Origin: Novosphingobium sp. AAP83
Lineage (GTDB): Bacteria > Pseudomonadota > Alphaproteobacteria > Sphingomonadales > Sphingomonadaceae
Length of the DNA stretch: 64,000 nt
Direction of reading: 5' to 3'
Assembly: GCF_001295795.1 (NCBI RefSeq)
Contig: NZ_LJHY01000010.1
Span: 62,001-126,000 of the forward strand
The notes under the pieces are model-generated. The model was not told where the DNA came from. It worked only from the letters and a program-made list of their open reading frames with translations, and did not search any database. The first letter of the stretch is position 1. Each line of letters begins with the position of its first letter. A program made the position numbers and the translations under genes. Of the stretch, positions 14,296 through 22,990 are shown one piece after another.

Positions 14296-15528
14296 TTACT
14301 TTGCCTGAACCACTGGTTTTTGAGCCGCCGGGTTTGGAGCCAGTTCGCGCTGCGTCGGGACCGGCTGCACAAGATCACCGGCATTGAGGAAGCCACCAGC
14401 GCGCAACACTATCTTTTCTGTACCTGAAATGCCCTGAATAACCGAAATGCCCTTTTCGCTCACCTCGCCTGTCTTCACATCGCGGCGTTGCACCTTGTTA
14501 TCGGAGCCCACGACGAAGACATAAGTGCCCTTCTCGTCGCTGAGGATCGCCGATTCGGGCAAGAGCGGGGCGACAACGGTGCCCGAACGCAGTGCGGCGT
14601 TGGCAAAACCACCCGGACGCAAAGCAGCATCATAGCCCAACGCAATGCGCGCGATGCCCTGGCGCGATTGCTGATCAATCGTTGGCGCAAGCTGCCAGAC
14701 CTGACCGGTGAGGACACGGGTTGTGCCAACAGGTGTTACGTCTGCCGCACTGCCAACCGCAACGCGGCCCATATCCGCTTCGGAAAGCCGCGCCTGCAAT
14801 TCCATTTCACCATCGCGCGCCAACGAGAACAGCACACCGCTTCCCGAGCTTACCACTTGCCCCGGTTCGACTGCGCGGGTCAGCACAAGGCCAGCGGCAG
14901 GAGCAACAATGTTGAGCCGCGCTGCGCGTGCACCCAATTCGCCAAGTCCGGCACGCGCAACACGAACGCGCGCTGACGCTGCATCGCGGGTGGCGGTTAA
15001 CCGATCAATATCTGCCTTGGAGATGAATCCCTTGGCCACCAGTTTCAAAGCGCGGTCAAGGTTGGCCTGCGCCAGCCGTGCATCGGCATCGGCAACGGCC
15101 ACATTGGCCGATTGGCTAGCGATCTGCTGGGTCTGCACTTCGCGGTCAATCACCGCCAGCACTTGGCCTGCGCGCACCCAATCACCGGCATCGACCAGCA
15201 CTTGCGTAACCTGTCCGCCTTCACCGGCTACGCCCACGGGCATCTGGCGACGCGCAGCGATCGTACCGCTGACGTTGATCGCGGCGGTAATGGTGGTCTG
15301 GCCCGGAATAACAACCGAAACGACTTGGGCTTGTCCTGCGACATCTGCGCCTTCACTTGCAGTGCTGCCCCGGTGCATAGCCCACCACGCACCAACCACC
15401 AGCAGCACGACAACCGCACCGATGGCCCATCTACGCCGCGAAGGCGGGGTTTCATCCTCAGGAGAGAGGATGTTCAGTTGCTGGGCGTGGTTTGCGTCAA
15501 TGGTCGTTTCGTAATTCATGCTTTTCAC
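14296..15528 (-). CDS. RND efflux periplasmic adaptor subunit (membrane fusion protein)
   Basis: HlyD/AcrA-like adaptor linking the RND pump to an outer-membrane channel. The 410-residue product has an N-terminal cytoplasmic tail, one membrane anchor (WAIGAVVVLLVVGAWWAM, about residues 34-51), and a biotinyl-lipoyl half-motif GQVTQVLVDAGDWVRAGQVLAVID. An alpha-helical hairpin (about 133-190) follows, then the second lipoyl half NIVAPAAGLVLTRAVEPGQVV and beta-barrel domains. An in-frame ATG at 15519 is an alternative start. It is the first gene of the four-gene operon. Confidence 0.93.
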   Translation of the reverse strand: MKSMNYETTIDANHAQQLNILSPEDETPPSRRRWAIGAVVVLLVVGAWWAMHRGSTASEGADVAGQAQVVSVVIPGQTTITAAINVSGTIAARRQMPVGVAGEGGQVTQVLVDAGDWVRAGQVLAVIDREVQTQQIASQSANVAVADADARLAQANLDRALKLVAKGFISKADIDRLTATRDAASARVRVARAGLGELGARAARLNIVAPAAGLVLTRAVEPGQVVSSGSGVLFSLARDGEMELQARLSEADMGRVAVGSAADVTPVGTTRVLTGQVWQLAPTIDQQSRQGIARIALGYDAALRPGGFANAALRSGTVVAPLLPESAILSDEKGTYVFVVGSDNKVQRRDVKTGEVSEKGISVIQGISGTEKIVLRAGGFLNAGDLVQPVPTQRELAPNPAAQKPVVQAK

Positions 15529-15857
15529 TGCCTTCGTCCCGTACCGGTGCGAAGGCTGGCCCCTTCATGCTTGAGTAGGTGAGTTACATTTATAACGCAC
15601 TCGCCGCAAGCAAAGCGGCGTCACCACAGTGGCGCTCCAAGACCCCGTAATAGACCCGCTTCCGACAAGTGGCAATTACGTCTCGACGAAGGACTTATGC
15701 CGAAATGGAGAACGTGTCTTTCTTGCACCTGTATTTTTTTGTAACGCTGAATACCAGCAGCGTGATCGATCGAACTCCATACAGATCCGCATATGATCGG
15801 AAAATATGACCCAAAGACTTTGGCCATCGACGGCCCCGGCAATGACGCACAAAACAA
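15529..15857. promoter_or_regulatory. Upstream region of the RND operon
   Basis: About 330 bp without a gene. A short inverted repeat, GTTA-CATTTA-TAAC, at 15583-15596 lies about 55 bases before the adaptor gene start and could be part of a repressor operator. No TetR-type regulator gene is next to it. Otherwise I see nothing beyond AT-richer promoter-like sequence. Confidence 0.3.
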
Positions 15858-15885
15858 CGGCCGCCTTCCCGAGGGAAGGCGGCCG
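15850..15885 (-). terminator. Rho-independent terminator after sciP
   Basis: A perfect 13-base stem (CGGCCGCCTTCCC and its complement, 15858-15885) is followed, reading on the minus strand, by TTGTTTTGT. It lies 26 bases beyond the sciP stop. Confidence 0.85.
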
Positions 15886-15911
15886 CCGTGGATGGAGCCG
15901 GTCTGAATGCG

Positions 15912-16211
15912 TCAGTACTTGAGCTGGCGCTCGTACAGATCGCGGTAATGCTGGATGCGCGTCACACGGAGGCCTTGCATGCCTGACCGGTCAACCGCGC
16001 GCTGCCACGAGGCAAATTCCTCAAGCGTGAGGCTGTAGCGCTCGCACACCTCGTCGATCGTAAGGAGGCCGCCGTTGACGGCCGCAACGACTTCAGCCTT
16101 GCGGCGCACAACCCAACGCGTAGTGCTGGGCGGCGGCAGGCTGTCCACCGTAAGCGGCTCCCCGAGCGGGCCGATGACTTGAGCGGGGCGTATCTTCTGG
16201 TTCTCGATCAT
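15912..16211 (-). CDS. sciP: CtrA inhibitor SciP (DUF1153 family)
   Basis: Small helix-turn-helix protein that in Caulobacter binds the cell-cycle regulator CtrA and blocks its activation of target promoters. The 99-residue product starting MIENQKIRPAQVIGP contains the family core TRWVVRRKAEVVAAVNGGLLT followed by the helix-turn-helix VCERYSLTLEEFASWQ and ends LYERQLKY. The frame is open upstream to 16289, but the residues there do not match the family, so I use the ATG at 16211. A small gene 14 bases upstream probably shares the transcript. Confidence 0.93.
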   Translation of the reverse strand: MIENQKIRPAQVIGPLGEPLTVDSLPPPSTTRWVVRRKAEVVAAVNGGLLTIDEVCERYSLTLEEFASWQRAVDRSGMQGLRVTRIQHYRDLYERQLKY

Positions 16212-16225
16212 GTCAGTCTCGTTCT

Positions 16226-16558
16226 TCAGCGAGGCCCGGTCGCAAAGCGACCTTCCGTCCGAACAGTTGTGCCCAATTGCGCTTTGCAATTCGCTGAAGA
16301 GACTGGGTTAACACGGCCTTCACCTTCTGCTGATTGCGCTGAAACGCCCGAAAATCCCGTTGCGATGATTCGTGCCGCCCGTCCGTGAAAACTCCCGGCA
16401 GAAATTGTTTCTTCTCCCGCACTTGCTGACGCTATAATCCGGCGCAGATCCTGCGCTGCGGCTATGCGCGAGCAGAGCTCATGCCAGTTCATGGGACGCA
16501 GTCCGTCCCCTGTAACGGGTAGAGCGAAGGCGCTGGGTTGGTTAAGGCTCATGTCCAT
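16226..16558 (-). CDS. Conserved hypothetical protein upstream of sciP
   Basis: A 110-residue frame sits 14 bases before the sciP start on the same strand. It contains MNWHELCSRIAAAQDLRRI, SFHGRAARIIA and VNPVSSANCKAQ. From memory these resemble a small conserved sphingomonad protein with an FxxxAxxxI-type segment and an NPxxLANxK-like motif. No membrane segment or known domain is evident. The start may be the ATG at 16558 or 16552. I cannot assign a function; operon position suggests a link to cell-cycle control through SciP. A non-coding 5' region remains possible. Confidence 0.5.
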   Translation of the reverse strand: MDMSLNQPSAFALPVTGDGLRPMNWHELCSRIAAAQDLRRIIASASAGEETISAGSFHGRAARIIATGFSGVSAQSAEGEGRVNPVSSANCKAQLGTTVRTEGRFATGPR

Positions 16559-16707
16559 CGCTGAATGCTTTAGAACCGATACCGCTAAGGTCCGGTAAAG
16601 AGGCCATTTAACTTTTGTTGATGATCCTTACCGGTAGTTCAGACCTGCCCCATGAGGCGCGCGAAACCGTGCTTTGCCCTCATCCGAAAAAGGACTATGG
16701 GCTCCAA

Positions 16708-17856
16708 ATGTCTCTGATTTCCGCACTTCCCGATGTGTCCGGCCTGTTTGACTTAGCGCAACCACTACGTGCAAAACGCATTGTTGTGGCGATGTCTGGC
16801 GGTGTCGATAGCTCGGTTGTGGCCGGAATTGCTGCCTCAAGCGGTGCCGAAGTGATCGGCGTCACGCTCCAGTTGTACGATTATGGGGCAGCTACCGGGC
16901 GCAAAGGCGCGTGTTGCGCAGGCGACGATATCCGCGATGCCCGCAATGTGGCCGATAAACTTGGCATTGCGCACTATGTTTTCGATCACGAATCAAGCTT
17001 CCGCGCCGAAGTGGTTGAGCGATTCGCCGACGATTATCTGGCCGGGCGCACCCCCATCCCTTGCGTACGCTGCAATATGGGGCCGAAATTTACCGATCTG
17101 TTCGCGATGGCGCGCGATCTTGGCGCAGATTGCCTCGCCACCGGGCATTATGTGCAGCGCGTGATGGGATCGGCCGGCCCCGAATTGCACCGCGCAGCTG
17201 ATCCTGCGCGCGATCAATCCTATTTCCTTTATGGCACAACCGAAGCCCAGCTGGATTTTCTGCGCTTTCCCTTGGGCGGATTGCCCAAGACCGAAACCCG
17301 CCGAATCGCGCAGGAACTGGGCCTGACCGTGGCGGGTAAGCCCGATAGCCAGGACATTTGTTTCGTGCCTGATGGCGATTATGCCAAAGTGGTGCGCTCC
17401 GTCCGGCCTGAAGGCGATGCGCCGGGCGAGATTGTCCACGCCGCGACCGGTGAAGTGCTGGGGCAGCATCGCGGGATTATCCATTATACGGTCGGCCAGC
17501 GGCGCGGGCTTGAAATTGGTGGACAGCCCGAGCCGCTTTACGTGGTCGGGCTTGATGCCGCGAATCGCCGCGTTCTGGCCGGGCCGCGCCAGCTTTTGGC
17601 GGTGGGCCACGCCACGATCATCGAAACGAACCGGATTGGCCCGATGCCGCAAGGGCCGCTCACCGCCAAAGTGCGTTCGATGGCCAAGCCCGTGCCAGTC
17701 ACGCTAGAGGGCGCCTTCGGGGAAAATGCCACGGCCATAATCCGCTTTCATCAGCCCGAATATGGCGTTGCGCCCGGGCAAGCTGCGGTGATTTATGCCG
17801 AAGAGCGCGTGGTTGGCGGCGGCTGGATCGATACCACAGCGCCGTGGGCCGCCTGA
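16708..17856 (+). CDS. mnmA: tRNA-specific 2-thiouridylase MnmA
   Basis: Cytoplasmic enzyme that adds sulfur to U34 of tRNA-Lys, -Glu and -Gln using ATP and a persulfide donor. From the ATG at 16708 the protein is 382 residues. The PP-loop is SGGVDSS (30-36). The catalytic cysteine lies in [11 protein letters not shown] (Cys119/Cys122) and the second one in DSQDICFVP (Cys218). The conserved [10 protein letters not shown] motif follows. The frame is open to 16615, but the extra residues are not family-like. It is convergent with the small membrane-protein gene at 17864. Confidence 0.96.
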   Translation: MSLISALPDVSGLFDLAQPLRAKRIVVAMSGGVDSSVVAGIAASSGAEVIGVTLQLYDYGAATGRKGACCAGDDIRDARNVADKLGIAHYVFDHESSFRAEVVERFADDYLAGRTPIPCVRCNMGPKFTDLFAMARDLGADCLATGHYVQRVMGSAGPELHRAADPARDQSYFLYGTTEAQLDFLRFPLGGLPKTETRRIAQELGLTVAGKPDSQDICFVPDGDYAKVVRSVRPEGDAPGEIVHAATGEVLGQHRGIIHYTVGQRRGLEIGGQPEPLYVVGLDAANRRVLAGPRQLLAVGHATIIETNRIGPMPQGPLTAKVRSMAKPVPVTLEGAFGENATAIIRFHQPEYGVAPGQAAVIYAEERVVGGGWIDTTAPWAA

Positions 17857-17863
17857 AGCGCCA

Positions 17864-18232
17864 TCACTTCCACGAATCGAGCATGCAGCCCCAGCCTTCT
17901 CGATACGTCGCCTTGTCGCTAACGATCCAGGCGAATCGGGCGGTAACGCTGCGCTCTTGCGCATCTTCGCTCAGGCTGACGAATTCCATTCCGGGCTCGA
18001 AGTCCTGTCGGCAGGCTGACAATTCGCGCCCACCCACGAACCGGCAAGAACAGGCCACGCGCGCGCCATAGCTGGCACCGGTCAGCGCAAAGCTGCGCAA
18101 AGGCGAGAGAAAAACCACAAGCAGCACCGCGAACAACGCCAACACGAACAGCAACCAGCGCAACCAGCGCCTGCGGCGTGGCGCGATGGTCAAAGACGGA
18201 ATTGTGGGGGAACTGTTGTTGCCGGTTGCCAT
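17864..18232 (-). CDS. Small single-pass membrane protein with a Cys-rich periplasmic segment
   Basis: No function is known to me. The 122-residue product from the ATG at 18232 has a basic cytoplasmic stretch (PRRRRW) and one membrane helix (LRWLLFVLALFAVLLVVFL). A periplasmic part contains three cysteines (ACSCRFVGGRELSAC) and a fourth near the end (EGWGCMLDSW), which could form disulfides. It is divergent from a serine-hydrolase lipoprotein gene only 31 bases away, so the two probably share a promoter region. An upstream ATG at 18304 would overlap that gene. Confidence 0.75.
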   Translation of the reverse strand: MATGNNSSPTIPSLTIAPRRRRWLRWLLFVLALFAVLLVVFLSPLRSFALTGASYGARVACSCRFVGGRELSACRQDFEPGMEFVSLSEDAQERSVTARFAWIVSDKATYREGWGCMLDSWK

Positions 18233-18263
18233 CGATACACGTTCTGGTGGAAGGACAGACCTG

Positions 18264-19388
18264 ATGGCCCGCCACACGCTCTCTCTTATCCTCTCACTCG
18301 CCATGCTGCCAGCCTTGGCTGCATGTTCGCAAGGGTCGAGTGAACCCGACGCGCCTTCGGCTATATCAGATCAGGCCCTAAAGGCAGTGGTCAAGGATCC
18401 CGGGGTTAACCGCGGAAGCCTTGCCCGTGCCGTTGATGCGCTGTTTGCGCCCGAAGCTGCGGAAACCCGCGCGCTGATCGTCATGCATAACGGACGGATC
18501 GTGGCCGAGCGTTATGGCGAGGGCGTTCACGAAAATACGCGGCTGGTCAGTTGGTCGATGGCCAAGACGGTCACGAGCGTGATGATCGGGATGCTGGTGT
18601 CCGATGGCCGCCTGCGCCTTGATGAATCCGCGCCCGTCCCAGCATGGCAGCGCCCCGGCGATCCGCGCGGCGAGATCACGCTGCGCCAGCTTTTGCAAAT
18701 GCGTTCGGGCCTGCGCCATTCCGAAGCGATCGAGCCGGTGTACGAATCGGACGAAGTGCGCATGCTGTTCCTGGACGGGCGCGATGATATGGCGCGCTAT
18801 GCCGAGGATCAGCCGCTTGAAGCCGAACCCGGTCGCAAGTTTGAATATTCCAGCGCCACCAGCGTGATCCTTGCCGATCTTGCTGCGCGTGTGCTTTCGC
18901 CTGCGCCCGATCCTGAAAGCCGCCGCCGCGCGGTGTCGGAATATCTGCGCACGCGGTTGTTCGAACCGGCGCGGATGAAGTCGATGATGCCCGAATTTGA
19001 CCGCGCGGGCACGCTGGTCGGCGGTTCGCTGATCCATGGCACTGCGCGCGATTGGGCGCGCTTTGGAGATTTCCTGCGGACCAAGGGATCGGTCAGGGGC
19101 GCGCAAATGATGCCGCGCCAATGGATCGATTTCATGGTCACGCCCAGCCCGCGCGAGGCGCAATACGGCGCGCAAGTGTGGCTGAACCGCAAGCCGACGA
19201 CAGGCGAGCCGTCCCTCTTCCCGGATCGCGGCCCCAAGGATCTTTACGCCTGCCTTGGCCACCTTGGCCAATATGTGCTCATCAGCCCGAGCAGTGGCCT
19301 TGTCGTCGTGCGCCTTGGCAATACGCCGCAGGAGAAACGCTGGCCGGTGACGGACCGGCTGGCCGATATCGTCGCGCTTTATCGTTAA
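18264..19388 (+). CDS. Beta-lactamase-fold serine hydrolase, lipoprotein
   Basis: Class C beta-lactamase/esterase-like hydrolase of 374 residues. A signal peptide with a lipobox (LPALAAC) predicts attachment to a membrane facing the periplasm. The catalytic SxxK is in SWSMAKTVTS. The second motif is Tyr-Ser-Ser in FEYSSATS where classical enzymes have YxN. The third is HLG in GHLGQYVLI. The overall pattern resembles the 6-aminohexanoate-dimer hydrolase (NylB-like) branch. A GGAAGGACAG ribosome site precedes the ATG at 18264. The substrate is unknown, and it should not be read as a resistance enzyme. Confidence 0.88.
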   Translation: MARHTLSLILSLAMLPALAACSQGSSEPDAPSAISDQALKAVVKDPGVNRGSLARAVDALFAPEAAETRALIVMHNGRIVAERYGEGVHENTRLVSWSMAKTVTSVMIGMLVSDGRLRLDESAPVPAWQRPGDPRGEITLRQLLQMRSGLRHSEAIEPVYESDEVRMLFLDGRDDMARYAEDQPLEAEPGRKFEYSSATSVILADLAARVLSPAPDPESRRRAVSEYLRTRLFEPARMKSMMPEFDRAGTLVGGSLIHGTARDWARFGDFLRTKGSVRGAQMMPRQWIDFMVTPSPREAQYGAQVWLNRKPTTGEPSLFPDRGPKDLYACLGHLGQYVLISPSSGLVVVRLGNTPQEKRWPVTDRLADIVALYR

Positions 19389-19389
19389 T

Positions 19390-20205
19390 TCACGGCAGCC
19401 GGAACAGGCCTTCGACCACGGTCACGCATGCCCCGCCGAGCAGCACGCGGTCCCCTTCAAGACGGCAGGCGAAGTCTGCCCCGCGGGCCGATGCCTGATG
19501 CGCCGAAAAAGCTGCACGCCCCAGCCGCTTTGCCCAGAACGCGGTCAACGCGGCATGGGCCGAGCCGGTGGAGGCGTCCTCATCGATCCCTGCACCCGGC
19601 ACGAACACGCGGCTGACCACGTCTGCGCCCGAAGCGTGGCCTGTGCCCGCTGCCGTCGCGATGAACTGCACGTCGCCATAGGATGCCAGGGCTTTGAAAT
19701 CAGGGGTGAGCGACAACACGTCGGCGGCGCTATCATAGAAGAAGATATTGTATTCCCCGCCCCGCCAGACTTCGTGCGCGACGGCAGAGCCCAGCAATGG
19801 CAACGCTTCATCAAAAGGTGCGGGCGCGGTTTCCATCGCGGGGAGCGACAGGACATATCTCTCACCATCGCGCACCACTTCAAGGATACCCGCCTGACGT
19901 GTGGCAAAGGTCACCCGACCGCGCATCGGGTCTTTTGCCAATACGACATGGCCTGATGCCAGCGTGGCGTGGCCACACATTGCCACTTCCACCGCAGGGG
20001 TGAACCAGCGCAGTTCGAAATCCGCAGCGCCGGTATGATCGGGCACGAGGAACGCGGTTTCGGCAAACATGTTTTCCGCGCCGATGGCCTGAAGCGTTGC
20101 ATCATCAAGCCATGCTTCGAGCATCATCACCGCCGCCTGATTGCCCTTCATCGGCGTGGTGGTGAAGGCATCGACGTGGAAATAGGGAACTTTGCTATCG
20201 GTCAC
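19390..20205 (-). CDS. PhzF family isomerase/epimerase-like protein
   Basis: Member of the PhzF (phenazine biosynthesis-like) fold, 271 residues, a duplicated diaminopimelate-epimerase-type architecture. Motifs are FHVDAFTTTPMKGNQAAV, ENMFAETAF with the catalytic glutamate, LRWFTPAVEVAMCGHATLA, and the second-half motif DEDASTGSAHAAL. No phenazine genes are nearby, so the role is probably another small-molecule isomerisation. Its start overlaps the stop of the CDF transporter gene, making it the last gene of the pdxH operon. The stop nearly touches the convergent hydrolase gene. Confidence 0.92.
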   Translation of the reverse strand: MTDSKVPYFHVDAFTTTPMKGNQAAVMMLEAWLDDATLQAIGAENMFAETAFLVPDHTGAADFELRWFTPAVEVAMCGHATLASGHVVLAKDPMRGRVTFATRQAGILEVVRDGERYVLSLPAMETAPAPFDEALPLLGSAVAHEVWRGGEYNIFFYDSAADVLSLTPDFKALASYGDVQFIATAAGTGHASGADVVSRVFVPGAGIDEDASTGSAHAALTAFWAKRLGRAAFSAHQASARGADFACRLEGDRVLLGGACVTVVEGLFRLP

Positions 20206-21194
20206 AGGGTGGGCGCTCCCGTATTGGGTGATCCTTGCGCAAGGATGGCCGGGCTGGTGCCGTCTGCTCCCGGAGCAAGCAGGTTTTCCGCGCCCATCGC
20301 TTCTTCATCCACCAGCCCTTCGGGATCGGGATGGATCAGGATTTCGACGCCGGGAAATTCAGCTGTCAGCTTTTCCTCGATCTCGTCCATCACATGATGT
20401 GCTTGCGTTACCGTCATCCGCCCATCAATCCAGACGTGGAACTGCACGAAGTCGCGATTGCCGCTCGTGCGGGTGCGCAGATCATGCAGCCCCCGCAATT
20501 CGGGATGCTGCGCGACGACCGCCAGAAACCGCTCACGCTTTTCGATCGGCCATTCGTGATCCATCAACTGTTCGATTGCGGCTTGCGATGCGCCCCATGC
20601 GCCCCATGCCAGCCAGATCGCAATGCCAAACGCAAATAGCGCATCGGCGCCCGCGATTCCGGCATATGTATCGAGCAGCAGCGCGGCGATCACCGCGACG
20701 TTGAGGAACAAGTCCGACTTGTAGTGCACATTGTCGGTGCTGATCGCGAGGCTGCCTGTTTTGCGGATAACATAGCGTTGATAGGCGAGCAGCGCGAAAG
20801 TGGCGGCCAGCGCGATGGTTGATACGATCACGCCTGATTCGGCCTCAGCCACTTGCGCGCCACCAAAAAACTGCCCGATGGCGCGGAAGGCAAGGCCAAT
20901 CGCCGAGATCGATATCAGCACGACCTGAAACATCGCGGCGAGCGCCTCGGCCTTGCCGTGGCCGAAGCGGTGGTTCTGGTCATCGGGCTGGGCTGCCACC
21001 CACACGCCCAGCAGCGTGGCAAGGCTTGCGATCAGATCGAGCGCGGTGTCAGCCAAAGAGCCCAGCATGGCGGTCGATCCAGTCGATAGGACCGCCCACA
21101 CCTTCATCCCCACCAGCAGCACAGCCACCGTAATGCTCGCCAATGCGGCCTTTCGGTTGAGATCATTGTGCGTTTGGGTGGTGGTCATGTCCAT
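20202..21194 (-). CDS. Cation diffusion facilitator family metal transporter
   Basis: Inner-membrane divalent-metal/proton antiporter (FieF/ZitB-like), 330 residues from the ATG at 21194 or 328 from 21188. Six membrane helices are followed by a cytoplasmic CDF domain with the metal-sensing fold (HVWIDGRMTVTQAHHVMDEIE). The metal site is represented by SLADTALDLIA in helix 2 and HYKSDLFLN in helix 5. The gene starts 10 bases after the pdxH stop and overlaps phzF at its end, so all three are in one operon. Metal specificity (Fe, Zn or Mn) cannot be read. Confidence 0.93.
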   Translation of the reverse strand: MDMTTTQTHNDLNRKAALASITVAVLLVGMKVWAVLSTGSTAMLGSLADTALDLIASLATLLGVWVAAQPDDQNHRFGHGKAEALAAMFQVVLISISAIGLAFRAIGQFFGGAQVAEAESGVIVSTIALAATFALLAYQRYVIRKTGSLAISTDNVHYKSDLFLNVAVIAALLLDTYAGIAGADALFAFGIAIWLAWGAWGASQAAIEQLMDHEWPIEKRERFLAVVAQHPELRGLHDLRTRTSGNRDFVQFHVWIDGRMTVTQAHHVMDEIEEKLTAEFPGVEILIHPDPEGLVDEEAMGAENLLAPGADGTSPAILAQGSPNTGAPTL

Positions 21195-21204
21195 GAGACG
21201 CGCC

Positions 21205-21816
21205 TTAAGGGTAAAGCAGGGTACTGGTCCAGCCGCCCGCGCCATCGGCAACAAAACGGCGGCGTTCGTGCAGACGGTAATCGCGATCTTGCCAGAATTC
21301 TATGGCTTTGGGGCTGACACGGTATCCTGACCAATGCGCAGGCCGCGCAATGTTTCCATCGGGATACTGCGCGCGCAGTTCTTCCACCCGGTCAAGATAG
21401 GTCTGGCGACCGGGCAAGGGCCGCGATTGATCGGATGCTGCCGACCCCAGCCGCGATTCGGGATGGCGGCTGGCGAAATAAGCGTCAGCTTCGGCGGCGG
21501 TGACTTCTGTTATCGGGCCTTCGATACGGATCTGGCGGCGCAGCGATTTCCAGTGGAACAGCAGCGCGACATGGGGGTTGGCTGCCAGCTCGCCACCCTT
21601 GCGGCTGTGGAAGTTGGTATAAAACACAAAGCCGTCCGGCCCGTGACCTTTGAGCAGGACCATGCGGCCCGAAGGCAAACCATCCGCTGTGGCGGTCGCC
21701 AACGCCATGGCGTTGGGATCGTTGGGTTCGCTTTGCTGCGCCTGCGCGAACCATGATTCGAAGATCGCATGGGGATCGGCGTGCGGGATCGCGTCAGACG
21801 TTTGTTCAGAATTCAT
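21205..21816 (-). CDS. pdxH: Pyridoxamine 5'-phosphate oxidase
   Basis: FMN enzyme that makes pyridoxal 5'-phosphate from pyridoxine- or pyridoxamine-phosphate. The 203-residue protein has the FMN-binding segment GLPSGRMVLLKGHGPDGFVF, then FYTNFHSRKGGELAANP and the C-terminal substrate loop YRLHERRRF. Ends in WTSTLLYP, the normal C-terminus. Upstream, 17-37 bases before the ATG, lies a repeated operator-like sequence, suggesting the operon is regulated. Confidence 0.96.
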   Translation of the reverse strand: MNSEQTSDAIPHADPHAIFESWFAQAQQSEPNDPNAMALATATADGLPSGRMVLLKGHGPDGFVFYTNFHSRKGGELAANPHVALLFHWKSLRRQIRIEGPITEVTAAEADAYFASRHPESRLGSAASDQSRPLPGRQTYLDRVEELRAQYPDGNIARPAHWSGYRVSPKAIEFWQDRDYRLHERRRFVADGAGGWTSTLLYP

Positions 21817-21832
21817 GCGCGTTTCCTGAATA

Positions 21833-21853
21833 AGTTTACACAGTTTACACTGT
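21833..21853 (-). promoter_or_regulatory. Operator-like tandem/inverted repeat upstream of pdxH
   Basis: Two perfect adjacent copies of AGTTTACAC (21833-21841 and 21842-21850) run into TGT, which also creates the inverted repeat ACAGT-TTAC-ACTGT (21840-21853). The position just upstream of the pdxH start suits a repressor site. The protein that would bind it is not identifiable here. Confidence 0.45.
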
Positions 21854-22038
21854 CCAGAGAGACAAACGCAGGCCTTCTCGCCGCGCCTTCATCTTGCACC
21901 CATTTAAGCGTTTGATCCGCACTTTCCGGCGGCGTTTCCATGATCGGGATCAATTGCATAGCCCAAGGGCCTACTCCTCGAACATGAAGTAGGAAAGGTA
22001 ACCTTGCGGGCAAGCCAGCTTAACCCTAGCTAAGGCCC

Positions 22039-22980
22039 ATGGCAGATCCTTATTCCACTCTGGGTGTTCCCCGCAGCGCAACCGAGAAGGACATCAAGTC
22101 CGCATATCGCAAGCTTGCCAAGGAATTGCATCCCGACACCAACAAAGACAATCCCAAGGCAACCGAGCGCTTTTCCGAAGTGACCAATGCCTATGACTTG
22201 CTGTCTGACCGCGACAAGCGTGCGAAGTTCGATCGCGGCGAGATTGATGCTGATGGCAATCCGGCGGGGGGTTTTGGCGGCGGCGGCTTTAGCGGGGGCG
22301 GCTTCGGCGGCAATCCGCGCGGGCACCAAGGCGGTTTCGGTGCTTCACCCGAAGGCATCGACATTGGTGATATCTTCGAAGGCCTGTTCGGAGGTCGTGC
22401 CGGTGGAATGGGTGCCGGAATGGGTGCCGGAATGGGCGGGGCAAGGCGCGGCCCGCCGCCCAAGGGCGCAAACGTCAATTACCGGCTGCAAGTGTCCTTC
22501 GTCGATGCCGCCACGCGGGCGGATCAGCGGATCACCTTGTCCGATGGCAAAACGATAGACCTAAAGCTCCCTTCAGGATTGGAGCAGGGCCAACAAATGC
22601 GGCTGGGCGGCAGGGGAGAGCCCGGCCCCGGCGGCAACGGCGATGCCATCGTCACCATCGAAATCGGCGCGCACCCGTTTTATGAACGCGATGGCGACAA
22701 TCTCCGCATGGACCTGCCGATCAGCCTGACAGAAGCCGTGCATGGCGCAAAAGTGAAAGTACCAACCGTTGATGGCCCGGTGATGTTGACAGTTGCCCCC
22801 GGCACATCAAGCGGACGCACGTTGCGGCTGAAGGGCCGGGGCTTTTCGCGCAAGGACGCCACGCGCGGCGATCAACTGGTGACGCTGCAAATCGATCTGC
22901 CCGCCGATGATGCCGATCTGAAGGCGCGTCTCGATGGTTGGCTGGACGCAAGAGACATCCGAAGCAAGCTGGGTGCCTGA
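22039..22980 (+). CDS. DnaJ/CbpA-like co-chaperone without zinc finger
   Basis: Class II J-domain co-chaperone of 313 residues. The J domain at 1-68 has the HPD motif (KELHPDTNK). A Gly/Phe- and Gly/Met-rich linker follows (about 75-150), then two C-terminal beta-sandwich substrate domains (FVDAATRADQRITL; GRTLRLKGRGF). The four CxxCxGxG zinc motifs of true DnaJ are absent, so it is CbpA-like. It heads an operon with the YihY/BrkB gene and fabI; the next gene starts at or just after its stop. Confidence 0.92.
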   Translation: MADPYSTLGVPRSATEKDIKSAYRKLAKELHPDTNKDNPKATERFSEVTNAYDLLSDRDKRAKFDRGEIDADGNPAGGFGGGGFSGGGFGGNPRGHQGGFGASPEGIDIGDIFEGLFGGRAGGMGAGMGAGMGGARRGPPPKGANVNYRLQVSFVDAATRADQRITLSDGKTIDLKLPSGLEQGQQMRLGGRGEPGPGGNGDAIVTIEIGAHPFYERDGDNLRMDLPISLTEAVHGAKVKVPTVDGPVMLTVAPGTSSGRTLRLKGRGFSRKDATRGDQLVTLQIDLPADDADLKARLDGWLDARDIRSKLGA

Positions 22981-22990
22981 ACCGGCAAAG

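Noticed and set aside
18264..19388. Antibiotic-resistance beta-lactamase
   Set aside because: The motif set (SMAK, YSS, HLG) and lipoprotein signal fit the wider serine-hydrolase/esterase family, not a dedicated beta-lactamase.
19390..20205. Phenazine biosynthesis locus
   Set aside because: Only a PhzF-like gene is present, in a pdxH operon; no other phenazine genes occur nearby.
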